DNA of 64,000 nucleotides from SIRX01 sp965214475 (GCA_965214475.1 OZ243953.1:1364001-1428000); one strand, 5' to 3'. Positions 1 to 9,066 are shown, numbered from the stretch's first letter. Program-made: numbers and translations. The notes: a model not told the origin generated them from the sequence alone.

Positions 1-288
1 CCAGAAATCTCCCTCGCTAGAGAGTAGGCCATTGCCCACGATCTTTATGTGCTCGTAGCCGTCTTTGAGGTAGTTGCGGGGATTTTTCTGCAGAACGTGT
101 CCAATATAGTCCGGATGGGCCAGCAGGCAGATCCGGTACGGTCCCAGCCGGAACCGCACGAAGTCCCCGTGCAGCCGTCGGGCCTCGGTGAGCAGACCTA
201 GCGGATCCCGTCGCATCTTCGGGGCGCTGCCCAATACGGGGTTTCCCCGCAGGTACGGTGGCTCTTTTGTGCTCGTCTCTCTTTTCAT
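1..288 (-). CDS. Cytochrome P450, N-terminal part (cut by window edge)
   Basis: Only the first 96 codons are in the window; the gene runs off the left edge. The N-terminus is proline rich and reads PYLRGNPVLGSAP, followed by RRLHGDFVRFRLGPYR and a segment ending LLSSEGDFW. This order (proline hinge, helix A/beta-1 sheet, then the GLLxSxGxxW stretch before helix C) is typical of bacterial P450 monooxygenases of the CYP102/CYP4-like class. The heme-binding cysteine lies outside the window, so substrate and completeness cannot be judged. It starts at ATG 288 and is followed upstream by the gap before the FUSC gene. It resembles the broken P450 at 42916-44265 in the same positions but is clearly a different paralogue. 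Confidence 0.85.
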   Translation of the reverse strand, partial: MKRETSTKEPPYLRGNPVLGSAPKMRRDPLGLLTEARRLHGDFVRFRLGPYRICLLAHPDYIGHVLQKNPRNYLKDGYEHIKIVGNGLLSSEGDFW

Positions 289-331
289 GCGATCCCGGAA
301 GTTTACTATCCGGCGGTCCGTCCGTTAGGTC

Positions 332-1480
332 TTACTGCTCTTCGTTTTCAGCATCGGCCAGGGCTTTCAGGGCCGTTTCGCGGTTCATACCAGCGCCACC
401 CAGGATGTCGACCGCCGCAGAGTAGATTTGATCTACGAGGGCGTTGAACGCCAGGTTCTCTCTCAAGGCTTGGTGGTCCCGGAGCAGTGCGCTGGCCCCC
501 GTCGCGGATTGCAAGGCGAACTGCCGCGTGCTTTCCGGATCTCCGGCGGTCCGCAAGTACACGTCCAGGGCCTCCGTGGCCAGAGCCAGATCCCGTATCG
601 CTCCCGACAGCGCTGACGGACCAGCTTCATCCTCCTGCACTACGCCCAGTGCGGAACGGGCCAGGGCCCTTATATCGCGTACTATGAGGTCTATCTGATC
701 TGCCGCACCGGCGTACAGGTCGAGATGCCTCAAAGCCCGACGCCGCGGTGGGGCTAGTCGGGCCGTCTCCCGGCCGGCCGCCACGGCCTCCTTGAACCCG
801 CCCACCCGGGCATCGATCTCCCGGGCCTTCAAGTACGCATCTTCGGCCCTTTGGGGATCACCTTCGTCGAACGCAATCGCCAATTCTTCCAGCACGAGCA
901 TCGACTCTTCAAAGACAGGATGCGCGGCCTTCTCTACCATACGTTCTGGGTTGATGGGCAGCACGGCGTTTATGAGCAGTGCCGTGCCGCCGCCGATCAG
1001 TGCTTCTATGAAACGATCCGGCGGAAACCCTCCAGTATCCGAAGACCGGAAGGTGATCATGAGTATCATCGCCGAGATGGCCGCTTCGTTGACACCCACC
1101 TCCCCACGACCTAGGAAAACGGCCGCCGACATCGCCAGGGCCACGAGCACCGCGCTCTGCAAAGCTCCGATGCCGAGCAGAGAAACGACGAGGTCAACGA
1201 GCACCACCCCGAAGGCCACCCCAAGCGTGAGTTCGACCGTGCGCCAGCCCCGCTCACCGACCGTCAGGCCGAGCGAGATGACCGCTGCTATCGGGGCGAA
1301 TTCAGGAGATCCCTCAAGTAGCAACACTGCAAGAAAATACGCCACACCGGCGGCCACCGTAGTCTGGAGGATCTGCCACCACGCCGAACGCAGGCGTATG
1401 GCGCCAGAACGCAGTCGGTAGAGTACCCGCGTGTGTACCCTAACCTTCTCCAACCAGGAAGAAGCTCTCTCCCACTTCAT
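332..1480 (-). CDS. FUSC / aromatic acid exporter family membrane protein
   Basis: The 382-aa product has an N-terminal half with about five to six hydrophobic segments (roughly residues 40-175, e.g. a TVAAGVAYFLAVLLL helix) and a long charged helical C-terminal half. The pattern, including an early GxRxR-containing loop (VGERGWRT), fits the FUSC/ArAE-1 (DUF939) group, membrane proteins related to aromatic acid efflux pumps. The substrate is unknown. A ribosome binding site (AGAGGA) lies a few bases before ATG 1480. It is co-oriented with the P450 downstream, with a 43-bp gap, so co-transcription is possible. The family call rests on pattern only; the C-terminal half is diverged. Confidence 0.65.
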   Translation of the reverse strand: MKWERASSWLEKVRVHTRVLYRLRSGAIRLRSAWWQILQTTVAAGVAYFLAVLLLEGSPEFAPIAAVISLGLTVGERGWRTVELTLGVAFGVVLVDLVVSLLGIGALQSAVLVALAMSAAVFLGRGEVGVNEAAISAMILMITFRSSDTGGFPPDRFIEALIGGGTALLINAVLPINPERMVEKAAHPVFEESMLVLEELAIAFDEGDPQRAEDAYLKAREIDARVGGFKEAVAAGRETARLAPPRRRALRHLDLYAGAADQIDLIVRDIRALARSALGVVQEDEAGPSALSGAIRDLALATEALDVYLRTAGDPESTRQFALQSATGASALLRDHQALRENLAFNALVDQIYSAAVDILGGAGMNRETALKALADAENEEQ

Positions 1481-1606
1481 TGTTCATTCCTCTTTATCGT
1501 CGGCGTCATCTGACCGCCACGTACAATACTCGGATAACTCGGAGATTAACAGCGGAGCCGACTTCGTCGTTCGGTATTCTTACACCGGGGCAACTCTGTT
1601 GAGGGG

Positions 1607-2014
1607 CTATCCCGGTCTAGTCAGAAGCTCTACCTCGTGCGCATCGAGAACCTCTTGCCGGATGGAATTTCCGAGCTTCTCGCGTCGTACAAAGCCGGCC
1701 CCCACCGAAACGGGGGTGTAGGAACTGAACGTAACGAGCCGATACCGTCCAGGTCCTCTGCGGCGGGTCGGGCGATGCTCGACCCACAACAAGGGACGCG
1801 GGAGATCCGGCAAACCTTCGGGAAAATGTTGCCGTACGACCTCAGCCGCCAGATATTCGGACAGCTCGGAGACGAACACTCCCCCACTTCGCAACTCCTC
1901 GCACAAGACCACCGGAGCGTCGCCTTTTTCACCCCGGTATACCCGGACCCAACAACACCGCGCCCCGAAGCGGTATCCCCGTCGGTTGTGGATGTACTCG
2001 GCCGTGAGGTTCAT
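1607..2014 (-). CDS. Hypothetical protein, 135 aa
   Basis: I do not recognise this protein. It is basic, rich in Arg and aromatic residues (WVRVYRGEK, RYRLVTFSSY) and predicted soluble, with no signal peptide or membrane segment. The start at ATG 2014 is 36 bp downstream of the clpP stop codon on the same strand, so it probably lies at the end of a clpP transcript. An AAGG stretch ahead of the ATG can serve as ribosome binding site. Codon choice looks like that of its neighbours, which supports it being real. No function is proposed. Confidence 0.55.
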   Translation of the reverse strand: MNLTAEYIHNRRGYRFGARCCWVRVYRGEKGDAPVVLCEELRSGGVFVSELSEYLAAEVVRQHFPEGLPDLPRPLLWVEHRPTRRRGPGRYRLVTFSSYTPVSVGAGFVRREKLGNSIRQEVLDAHEVELLTRPG

Positions 2015-2050
2015 GCTGTACCTTGCTACCGCAAGCAGCCGGGGCTGGGA

Positions 2051-2668
2051 CTAGCTCTCCGCGCCTCCCGGACGGTTGACGACCTGGTCTATGACCCCGT
2101 ACTCGACGGCAGCCTCGGGACCAAGCATGTAGTCGCGGTCGGTGTCGTGTTCGATCTTCTCGTAGTCCTGGCCCGTCATCTCAGCGTACAGCTCATTCAT
2201 CCGCTGCTTGGTATGCACGAGTTCTTTTGCATGAATCTCCACGTCCGAGACCTGCCCACCGAGGCCTCCACTGATACTCGGTTGGTGCAAGAGAATCCTG
2301 GTGTTGGGCAAGGCGCTTCGCTTGCCTTTTGCCCCGGCAGCAAGCAGGAACGAGCCCATGCTCGCAGCCATGCCTAGCGCCGTTGTCGCCACATCAGCCG
2401 AGACGAATTGCATTGTGTCGTAGACCGCCATCCCGGCGTAAACGCTCCCGCCGGGCGAGTTGATGTACAGGTTTATGTCCTGATCCGGGTCTTCGGAATC
2501 GAGGTGCAAAAGCTGCGCCATGATGACGTTTGCGATCTGATCGTCCACCGGTGTGCCGAGGAAGATGATCCTATCCGACAACAACCGCGAGTAAATGTCC
2601 ATCGTCCGCTCACCCCGCGGACTCTGCTCCGTAACGTAGGGAATAACCATCTTCGGGTCCTGAGTCAT
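2051..2668 (-). CDS. clpP: ATP-dependent Clp protease proteolytic subunit ClpP
   Basis: ClpP is the serine peptidase that forms the tetradecameric chamber fed by ClpX/ClpC unfoldases in the cytoplasm. The 205-aa product has the usual length. The nucleophile Ser103 sits in GMAASMGSF, the catalytic His128 in RILLHQPS, and the Asp in HDTDRD; the handle-region and oligomer motifs INSPGG and PEAAVEYGVID are also intact. The start ATG 2668 follows a GGAGG site. The gene is divergent from a small XRE regulator, with only about 95 bp between the two starts, so the two promoters lie close together. Actinobacteria often have two clpP genes; only one is visible here. Confidence 0.97.
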   Translation of the reverse strand: MTQDPKMVIPYVTEQSPRGERTMDIYSRLLSDRIIFLGTPVDDQIANVIMAQLLHLDSEDPDQDINLYINSPGGSVYAGMAVYDTMQFVSADVATTALGMAASMGSFLLAAGAKGKRSALPNTRILLHQPSISGGLGGQVSDVEIHAKELVHTKQRMNELYAEMTGQDYEKIEHDTDRDYMLGPEAAVEYGVIDQVVNRPGGAES

Positions 2669-2763
2669 CTGCGAGCCTCCTTCAAAGCTATTGGGCTATA
2701 CTTATAGAGTAACATTGTTGTAGTGTTTGTACAAGTTTTTTGCAGTGTTTGGAGGTGAGAGAT
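2669..2763. promoter_or_regulatory. Divergent clpP / XRE-regulator promoter region
   Basis: This short AT-richer gap holds both promoters. It contains a TATAAG/TATAG stretch near the clpP side and a near-repeat (TAGTGTTTGTAC at about 2721-2732 and CAGTGTTTGGAG at about 2743-2754) next to the regulator start. The repeat could be a binding site for the adjacent XRE protein; this is inference. The GGAGGTG at 2751-2757 decides the TTG 2764 start of the regulator. Confidence 0.4.
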
Positions 2764-3069
2764 TTGGATCTACCACATCTGAGGAGGTTTCGACAGCAGG
2801 CGGTGATGAGCCAGGATCAGCTCGCGGAGCAGAGCGGTGTGGCGCGGGACACGATCTCCAAGTTGGAGACTGGGCAGCGTAAAGCTTACCCAAGCACTAT
2901 TCGCAAGTTGGCCAGTGGGTTGGAAGTCAGGCCCCAGATACTGCTCGGTAGCATCGAATACGAGGAAGACGAGTCTCGGAAACCTGAAGAAACCTCCGAA
3001 ACAGAAGACACGCGGGCTCCCGAAAGAGAGGAGAGAAAGATAGGCTTCCACCCGGGTGAGCAACTTTAG
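2764..3069 (+). CDS. XRE-family helix-turn-helix regulator
   Basis: The 101-aa product has a Cro/C1-type HTH at residues ~5-60: LRRFRQQAVMSQDQLAEQSG, then GVARDTISKLETGQRKAYPS. The acidic, Glu-rich tail has no recognisable domain. The open frame extends upstream to 2740, but GGAGGTG at 2751-2757 with 7-nt spacing points to TTG 2764 as the true start. It lies divergent from clpP; a role in controlling clpP or itself is suggested by position only. It is unlike ClgR, the known actinobacterial clp activator, in its N-terminal sequence. Confidence 0.8.
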   Translation: MDLPHLRRFRQQAVMSQDQLAEQSGVARDTISKLETGQRKAYPSTIRKLASGLEVRPQILLGSIEYEEDESRKPEETSETEDTRAPEREERKIGFHPGEQL

Positions 3070-3162
3070 GTAGTTTTGCATGGATATATGGTCTTCGAAG
3101 CCAAACCGACGAGCCTTCTGCAGGGACTCGTCGGCTCGTTCTCTCGTTTCCGTAAAAAACCT

Positions 3163-3824
3163 CTACCTAAAGATGCGGCGAACCAGCAAGACTCCGGCGG
3201 CGGAGAGGAGAGCGCCACCGACCAGTGCCAACGGCATCCCGCCAGTATCTGGGAGAACCGATACTGAAGACCCCTCCTTGGAGTTCCCGGTCGAATCCTC
3301 TACCGGCTCGCTGGCTGGCTCATCGGCTGGATTACCAGTCGGTTCTTCGGCTGGCTCATCGATCGGATCTTCTCTTGGATCCTCGGCTGGTTCTTCTATG
3401 GGGGCGGCTTCCAAAACGGTTACGGAGCCGGCGCTGATCGGGGGCGGACAGATATCAGGCACCGCCTCGTTGGTCCAAGGGTGTAGGACACCTCAACGAA
3501 ATCTCCATAACCTATGTCTTGTATCGTGGTCGGGTAGTCTGTGCCATCTCGGCGAACGAAGAACTCCGTCTCGGCTTCGGCGAAGGATACTTGCCAACTG
3601 GTGCCACCCGCACAGGGTTCGCCGCTCTGATCCGAGTCTACCCGCATCCCCGACACGCCTACGTCATCCGCGTACCCTCAGAAGGTCTCCGTAGTCGGAC
3701 TGCCAGGCTCTCCTTCTCCAGGCGAATATTGATCCGCCACCTCTTGTGCAAAGCCCGGTGCGGCAACCAGCATCGTCGCCACCGTCATCGTCATCGTCAA
3801 CAACGCCAATAGCTTCTTCACCAT
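3163..3824 (-). pseudogene. Decayed LPxTG surface-protein gene
   Basis: Three pieces in two frames make one protein. A signal peptide (KKLLALLTMTMTVATMLV, then AAPGFAQ) starts at ATG 3824 or GTG 3821 behind AAGGAGG. The frame stops at TGA 3678-3680 after TETF, but continues in the same frame through GYADDVGVSG to about 3460. A one-base shift near 3475-3485 is then needed to enter the frame that reads EAVPDICPPPISAG, a Pro/Glu-rich linker with repeated EEP/DEP units, LPDTGG, a membrane helix and the basic tail RRIFR. So it has every part of a sortase substrate but carries one nonsense codon (TGG to TGA would explain it) and one frameshift. The intact relative lies at 4083-4535. Confidence 0.75.
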
Positions 3825-4082
3825 GCCTCCTTCGCAAGACTTTACAACTTCTGAACAAACTCTCGCACGAGGTCTGGTTTTTGCCATCCTCCGTATGGAG
3901 GGTTCCGAGCGGTCAAAAGGATGAACCTCCGCACGGGGTAGCGGGAGGAAAGCCCAGTGTTTCGGTCCGACTTTCTAGAGACCGGGTGTCCTATCGGCAG
4001 GTTTCGTTTAGAATGAGTCTGCGTTCACGACACGAAGTTCAAACCCGACATTGGCCGGGAGCTTTTGGGTGAAAGGAGACCT

Positions 4083-4535
4083 ATGATGAAGAGGTTGTCT
4101 ACGCTAATATCAGTGTCGATGATTTTCTTTCTCTTCGCCGTTCCTGCACTGGCACAAGAAACCGGTTCCCCCTTAGAGACGGCCACCGATCAATACGGAC
4201 CTGATAATGGCTTAACACAGGAGTCCGCGGAGGCTGCCATCAACGCTGTACAAGACCTTATAGGTCAAGAAGGCACGGATGTAGACGGCGCTGAGGCTTA
4301 TGCTGCGGCCCTCAATGCTGCTCAGGAGACCGGCGTAGACGAGAAAACAGCAGAAGTAGTCGCGGCCCAGGCAGTAGCAGAGGTATCCGAGGAGCCCGAA
4401 GAGTCTAAAGAACCCGAAACATCTAAGAAACGTGAGATTACTGAGTTGCCGGATACGGGTGGTGTACCGGCCTTTCTTCTTGCCGGAGGTATTTTGGTAG
4501 GCGCGGGACTCTCTTTGCGTGGCGTTCTCCGGTAA
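4083..4535 (+). CDS. LPxTG-anchored small surface protein
   Basis: The 150-aa precursor has a signal peptide (MMKRLSTLISVSMIFFLF, cleavage probably after ALA before QETG), an Ala/Glu-rich helical middle part, and a C-terminal sorting signal: LPDTGG, a hydrophobic helix and the short tail RGVLR. A class of sortase should cleave it between Thr and Gly and attach it to peptidoglycan. AAAGGAG at 4072-4078 fits the ATG 4083 start, not the earlier in-frame codon at 4065. The mature domain matches no family I know. It is a diverged relative of the decayed gene on the other side of the gap, sharing signal peptide style, the DQY motif after the cleavage site and the sorting signal. Confidence 0.8.
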   Translation: MMKRLSTLISVSMIFFLFAVPALAQETGSPLETATDQYGPDNGLTQESAEAAINAVQDLIGQEGTDVDGAEAYAAALNAAQETGVDEKTAEVVAAQAVAEVSEEPEESKEPETSKKREITELPDTGGVPAFLLAGGILVGAGLSLRGVLR

Positions 4536-4558
4536 TGAACTTTCCGTAGTCCGTCAAG

Positions 4559-5191
4559 TTACAGACGTATGATGCCGCGGCGCAGGGCAGCGGTTACGGC
4601 TGACGTTCGGTCTGTGACTTCGAGTTTGTTGAAGATGTGGAGTATGTGAGACTTTACGGTGGTGTCACTGATCCAGAGTTGCTTAGCTATGTCTTTGTTG
4701 CTCGCGCCCCCGGCGACGAGCTCCAGAATTTCTATTTCGCGCGTGCTCAATAGCTCGTCTAACGGTTGTCGAACGCGCTGGACGAGCCGGGCGGCCACGT
4801 CCGGGGCCAGGGGAGACTTCCCCTCCGCTGCCGCCCGGATGGCCTCGAAGAGGTCTTCCCGCGGCGCGTCCTTGAGCATGTAGCCGGTGGCTCCTTTCTC
4901 AAGGGCCCTGAGAATGTCGGCGTCGCTCTCGTAGGTGGTAAGGACCAGGATGTTTGTCTCCGGGTACTGATCTTTTATGCGGGAGATAGCCTCCACCCCG
5001 TCCATCTCCGGCATTCGGAGGTCCATCAGGACCACGTCGGGAGAGAACCGCCCGGTAAGGGCCACAGCCTCCGTGCCATTGGTAGCCTCCCCCACCACCT
5101 CGAAGTTTTCCTCACCGGAGAGCATGCCGCTGAGCCCGGCCCGGACTACCGGATGGTCGTCGGAAATTAGTAACCGTATAGCGTGAGTCAT
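4559..5191 (-). CDS. NarL/LuxR-family response regulator
   Basis: The 210-aa protein has a receiver domain at residues 1-125 with the phospho-acceptor Asp in VVLMDLRMPEMDG, the acidic pair in LLISDDHPVV, the switch Thr in VLTTYE and Lys in YMLKDAP. A LuxR-type HTH follows at ~148-205 (STREIEILELVAGGASNKDI). The ATG at 5191 overlaps the TGA of the upstream kinase by 4 nt, so the pair is translationally coupled and this kinase is its cognate partner. It acts as a phosphorylation-dependent DNA-binding regulator; targets are unknown. Confidence 0.93.
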   Translation of the reverse strand: MTHAIRLLISDDHPVVRAGLSGMLSGEENFEVVGEATNGTEAVALTGRFSPDVVLMDLRMPEMDGVEAISRIKDQYPETNILVLTTYESDADILRALEKGATGYMLKDAPREDLFEAIRAAAEGKSPLAPDVAARLVQRVRQPLDELLSTREIEILELVAGGASNKDIAKQLWISDTTVKSHILHIFNKLEVTDRTSAVTAALRRGIIRL

Positions 5192-6912
5192 GGCGTCTCC
5201 TGCAAGGACTCTGTAGTTCGCTGAATGGCGGCTACCGGCAGCTCTGCGACCAGCGTGGTCCCTTCTCCCGGCGCACTCTCGACGGTGAGCTTGCCGCCAT
5301 GCTGTTCGACCCGCTCGCACATGGTGTGGAGCCCGAAACCGCCCTCGGGAGTTCTGGCAGGGTTGTGCTCGGAATCGAACCCTTCGCCGTCGTCGATCAC
5401 GTCTAGCGCCACGCGATCGCTCATATAGGAGAGCGTCATTACGACGCGCCCCGCGCAGGCGTGTTTTTGGACGTTGGCGAGGGCTTCCTGTGCCACACGT
5501 ACGAGCATGGCTTCGGCCTCGGCAGAGAGCGGACGCGGTGTGCCGGTCAAGGCAGCAGAGGCTTGTACGCCGGAAGAATTCGACCAGCGTGCGGCTAGCT
5601 GCGCGAGCGCCTCGGGCAACGAAGCGTTCTCTAGATACTCTGGCCGGAGGGCCCACACCAATCGGCGGGCCTCCGTTAAGCTCTCGCGGGCCGTGAGGCG
5701 TGCCTGATCCAGATGCCACTTTGTCCGTGTTTCCTCTGAAATTTCCTCGGGCAAGGCCCCCTCCGCGGCTTCCAGGTTCATCACGATACTGGTAAAGCCC
5801 TGGGCGAGAGTGTCGTGGATCTCACGGGCCAACCGCTGCCGCTCACCGAGCATGCCGGCCTTCCTGCCGGATCGACGTGCTTGATCCAGCAGCCGCACGT
5901 TCTCCAACGCCAATGCCGCTGGTCCGCTAGTGGTTAGGTAGGAGCGGGTGGCTCCCCGCGAAAACCCACGCTTTTTGCGGGAGGAGATCACGAGCATTCC
6001 CCGGGAAGCTTCGTTCGGAGGTACGAGCGGAATGATCAGCAGCGATCGGGCGCCGTTCTCTTCCCAAGTCTTGCGCCCGGCGGCGGATAACTCCACAGTC
6101 TGTAGTTCCCGAGGCCTCCGAGCTTTTTGTTCCGTTGTCGTGGTTATTTGACTCGCGGCAAGTTGCGTGCCGGGAGGCCACTGCCGTGCCCTCCTCGGAC
6201 TCCAGGAACCTATTAGTAAGAGGTTGTCGCCACCGTTCTGTGAGTTGTCCTCCCAAAGCGTTACGCTGTTCACTTCCGTGCCAGCCAGGTTCTCACCAAT
6301 GGCGGCTACTATCTCTCGTGGGCTCCGCGCCGTGCTTACCGCCCGGCTAGTCTCGTAAAGTGCCTCTTCCCCGGCGCGCGCCTCCCATCCCCGGAGACCC
6401 CCGAGGAAACCACCGATCAGGCCCAGGAACAAGTAGACTAGAAGTTCACGCAGTATCAGGGGCACGAACAGAAGGCCGACACCCTGTATTGCGGCGGTGG
6501 AGATCAAGCCGATCAAGACTCCGTGCAACGGTCCCGCCACGACGACCCGCCGGCCAACCCAAAGCGCCGCAACAACGGTCAGGGCCAGGTAGATCACGGG
6601 CCAAGCTACATCACCCACCACGCGACCGAGAAGCGCGTAATCTTCCCGCACAAAGTCCGCCCATCCCTGTCCCTCCAAGAGACCCAGGAAATGTACGCCG
6701 GAGGTCACCAGCAACAGGCCTAACGCGTAGGTAGAGAAAGAAATAAACGCGGCCCAGGGCAGCACCCACCGCCACCGTACACCGGCGGCCTTACGGGCAG
6801 GAGATCCCTTTTCGTCCCGGCTCATGGACGCCGGACCACGACTAAAATGCGCCCTAGAGGTGAGTTCGACATCGGGCCACAGCCTCTCGTTCTTCTCTCT
6901 AAGAGAACCCAT
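5188..6912 (-). CDS. Membrane sensor histidine kinase (NarL-type partner)
   Basis: The 574-aa frame encodes about five membrane segments (residues ~47-180), a GAF-like domain (~190-345), a HisKA_3 dimerisation domain with the phospho-acceptor His in LAREIHDTLAQG, and a HATPase domain with the N and G boxes (DGEGFD, GGFGLHTMCERV). It phosphorylates the response regulator encoded directly downstream with a 4-nt overlap. The start is uncertain: a TATAAT hexamer overlaps ATG 6912, so the transcript may begin inside the frame. ATG 6825 (MSRDEKGSP), just before the first membrane helix, is a good alternative. The ligand is not evident. Confidence 0.9.
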   Translation of the reverse strand: MGSLREKNERLWPDVELTSRAHFSRGPASMSRDEKGSPARKAAGVRWRWVLPWAAFISFSTYALGLLLVTSGVHFLGLLEGQGWADFVREDYALLGRVVGDVAWPVIYLALTVVAALWVGRRVVVAGPLHGVLIGLISTAAIQGVGLLFVPLILRELLVYLFLGLIGGFLGGLRGWEARAGEEALYETSRAVSTARSPREIVAAIGENLAGTEVNSVTLWEDNSQNGGDNLLLIGSWSPRRARQWPPGTQLAASQITTTTEQKARRPRELQTVELSAAGRKTWEENGARSLLIIPLVPPNEASRGMLVISSRKKRGFSRGATRSYLTTSGPAALALENVRLLDQARRSGRKAGMLGERQRLAREIHDTLAQGFTSIVMNLEAAEGALPEEISEETRTKWHLDQARLTARESLTEARRLVWALRPEYLENASLPEALAQLAARWSNSSGVQASAALTGTPRPLSAEAEAMLVRVAQEALANVQKHACAGRVVMTLSYMSDRVALDVIDDGEGFDSEHNPARTPEGGFGLHTMCERVEQHGGKLTVESAPGEGTTLVAELPVAAIQRTTESLQETP

Positions 6913-7471
6913 TATAGGACAGTCCCGAAAAGTAGGATCGAGGATCTGTGTTTACCTGCGCGCCTCATAGGAAGGATCATTGCAGAATACTTTCCTACTC
7001 CACAACCCCCCTGAGGCCAGGATCATACTTTTGGTCACCGAAACTCCTCCATTTGGGGGATGCAGATGCGGGAGGGGGAATGAGAAAGTGTCCTCGGTTT
7101 GTTCAAGCTGGCCTATAAGAGAAGCCAGAGACGAACCGTCGTCCGGGGCCAGCGGGCCACCCTTCCCTCCAACTCGATGGTTTCGGACGGTAGCAACGAG
7201 ACGACCAGAGGGAAGTTACTGAAACAGTTTTTTGAGACCATCTTCGAGACAATCGGTGGCAACGGCACCTTCCAGGGCAAATTCGGCTTCGCTCTTGGGC
7301 TATTCCATACGAAGACATCCTCACCTTCTACGTGGTTCTTAAGTCGCTGATCGGCCATTGTATGGGGTTACACAAAGCCCGGTGACGCCCGAGGCTATGG
7401 TAAACTCGAACGTATCTTGTATCGGGAATACACTACGTTCTTTGACAAACTTGGCGGTACAGGGGCGGCCC
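6913..7471. other. 559-bp gap without a convincing gene
   Basis: The stretch between the kinase and the zinc-binding protein holds only short frames. The best is an 81-codon frame on the minus strand at 7113-7358 (VEGEDVFVWNSPRAKPNLP), but no ribosome binding site precedes its ATG, and an overlapping plus-strand frame is equally long. A TATAAT box at 6911-6916 (minus strand) may belong to the kinase promoter. No terminator hairpin was seen. Confidence 0.4.
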
Positions 7472-8137
7472 ATGGGAGAGGTTGAACAGGCTTACGTCCG
7501 GTGCCCCGCGTGCAGGTATATATTTCGCGCGCCACGGGTTGGCGCGTATGTAACGGTGGGCCGGGAGACAGATCTCTGTCCCAGGTTTCCGGGGCGAGTA
7601 TCCGACGGCGCACGTCTTATACGGAGCGCCGTAACGATGTGTCCGGCGTGCTCCTTCGCTTCGCAGGAGGACTTCAACGAACTGGACATCACCCCCGATG
7701 AACGTCACGACCTCGAAGAGCGTCTCAAAGAAGACGGACTGCTCCGGGTATTCCGTACGAGTCCTCCGCCATGGCTCGCCTTTCACTCGGCAGAAATCTG
7801 CGGCCAGGAGCGCGGCTACCGGTCGCGTCCGTTGGGGGATCTCTGCCTCCGGGCTTCGTGGGTCTGCCGCAAGGAGCAGGAGCAACCCTTCGAGAGTACC
7901 TTTCAGTTGAGGGCCGTTCGCTACTTTATGAGCGCCCTGGAAAACGAGGAGCTCTACGGGCGCGAGCTCTCCGTAACGACTTATCTGGTCGGTGAGTTGA
8001 ACCGGCGCCTCGGCCATCATCGTGAGGCGCTGAACTGGTATGTCAACGCCGAGCGCACTCTGGAAGATGAAAGGCTCGCCTGGCTCGACCGGCTTATCTC
8101 CCAGCAGAGCAAACTGGCCCGCGAACAGGCCGCGTAA
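7472..8137 (+). CDS. DUF2225-like zinc-ribbon protein
   Basis: The product has two cysteine pairs, VRCPACRYIF near the N-terminus and MCPACSFAS at about residue 55, the arrangement of DUF2225 proteins, which pair a split zinc ribbon with a TPR-like C-terminal half. Here the C-terminal half is helical (LVGELNRRLGHHREALNWY), fitting that description. The frame is open from 7358, but the segment before MGEVEQAYVRC is unlike the family, so ATG 7472 is preferred; the ribosome binding site is weak. The cellular role of the family is unknown. It stands alone on its strand. Confidence 0.6.
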   Translation: MGEVEQAYVRCPACRYIFRAPRVGAYVTVGRETDLCPRFPGRVSDGARLIRSAVTMCPACSFASQEDFNELDITPDERHDLEERLKEDGLLRVFRTSPPPWLAFHSAEICGQERGYRSRPLGDLCLRASWVCRKEQEQPFESTFQLRAVRYFMSALENEELYGRELSVTTYLVGELNRRLGHHREALNWYVNAERTLEDERLAWLDRLISQQSKLAREQAA

Positions 8138-8222
8138 CAGCTGGTCGGATTTTCTGTAGCGGATAGTCCGGGATTATTGATCCCCGTGATATTTCACCCA
8201 CTCCCGAAGCGGGGCTTTTGGT

Positions 8223-8228
8223 TATACT
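8223..8228 (+). promoter_or_regulatory. -10 box TATACT, leaderless start
   Basis: TATACT lies exactly 7 nt before ATG 8236, and no ribosome binding site is present, so the transcript should begin at or next to the start codon. A convincing -35 is not seen. Confidence 0.55.
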
Positions 8229-8235
8229 AGCTTTT

Positions 8236-9066
8236 ATGGAGAAGCTTCGGAAAACCTCTTTCGATGTCGGAGAGGAGCGTTTGATCTGGGAGGGGCTGGC
8301 TGCGACTTGTTCGTCGCCATTCCGACGCCTGGGTGCGTTTCTGCTGATTGGGTTTACCGCCTTTATAACGCTGACCACGGCTGTTGTGCTCCTCTACAAT
8401 CTCTTCGGCCCGCGGAAGATCGAAGGCCAAGGAGTCTCGGTACCCCAGTGGGCGTTCTTCGCGACTATGGCCGTGTGCTTCACGCTGGCGATACTGGGAT
8501 TCCTGATCTGGCTCCTAAAGAGCCTTCGTTCCTACGAATCTTTCGCCAAGATGTTGCGCCGGGGGAAACTAGACCCCCGCCGTCCCACACTGGGGGGGCT
8601 CCGAGCCTACTCCGACGAGCAACTCCTATCTCTTCGCTCCCGCTACGAAAACCTCCGGAAGGAAGAGCAGAAGAAACGCTTTGAAATCACTTTCGGGTTT
8701 CGTGGTGACGATGCTTTCTATCTGGGACCGCTAAACGTGCTCCCAGGAACCTTCGAGATGAACGCCCTGCGGGTAGAGTGGGAGTCGAATCTGCTGCTCC
8801 GCGAGGAGGCATCCATACCGGAGATCTCCTGGTGGACCGAGGCGCGCAACGGACTGTTGCCGCGACAGCCCCACGAGACACGCCGGCTTTCCTACGCTCT
8901 TCGTTACACCTCAGACTCCGTCCGAGAACTGAAGCGGCGCTACGGTTACAGGCCGCAGCAGTGGCACGCCACCGTCCCCGAAGGCCAGCTCTTCGACGCC
9001 GTCCGAGACCTCGAAGACGCCCGCCGCATCCGGGCCACCCTCGGGCGCAAACCTCGCCACCGCTAG
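8236..9066 (+). CDS. Membrane protein of unknown function, 276 aa
   Basis: I do not recognise this protein. It has two membrane helices (about residues 33-58 and 73-98) near the N-terminus, then a charged cytoplasmic domain of ~175 residues rich in Arg, Glu and Trp. The frame is open from 8218, but ATG 8236 (MEKLRKTSF) sits 7 nt behind a TATACT box and is taken as a leaderless start. It is followed after 33 bp by the ligase gene on the same strand, which has its own -10 box. Confidence 0.6.
   Translation: MEKLRKTSFDVGEERLIWEGLAATCSSPFRRLGAFLLIGFTAFITLTTAVVLLYNLFGPRKIEGQGVSVPQWAFFATMAVCFTLAILGFLIWLLKSLRSYESFAKMLRRGKLDPRRPTLGGLRAYSDEQLLSLRSRYENLRKEEQKKRFEITFGFRGDDAFYLGPLNVLPGTFEMNALRVEWESNLLLREEASIPEISWWTEARNGLLPRQPHETRRLSYALRYTSDSVRELKRRYGYRPQQWHATVPEGQLFDAVRDLEDARRIRATLGRKPRHR

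Noticed and set aside
1637..2377. A 246-codon plus-strand frame overlapping clpP and the gene behind it
   Set aside because: It is antisense to the unambiguous clpP gene and has no recognisable domain.
7113..7358. An 81-codon minus-strand frame as a gene
   Set aside because: There is no ribosome binding site, an opposite frame of equal length overlaps, and no family likeness is seen; it is mentioned only in the gap entry.
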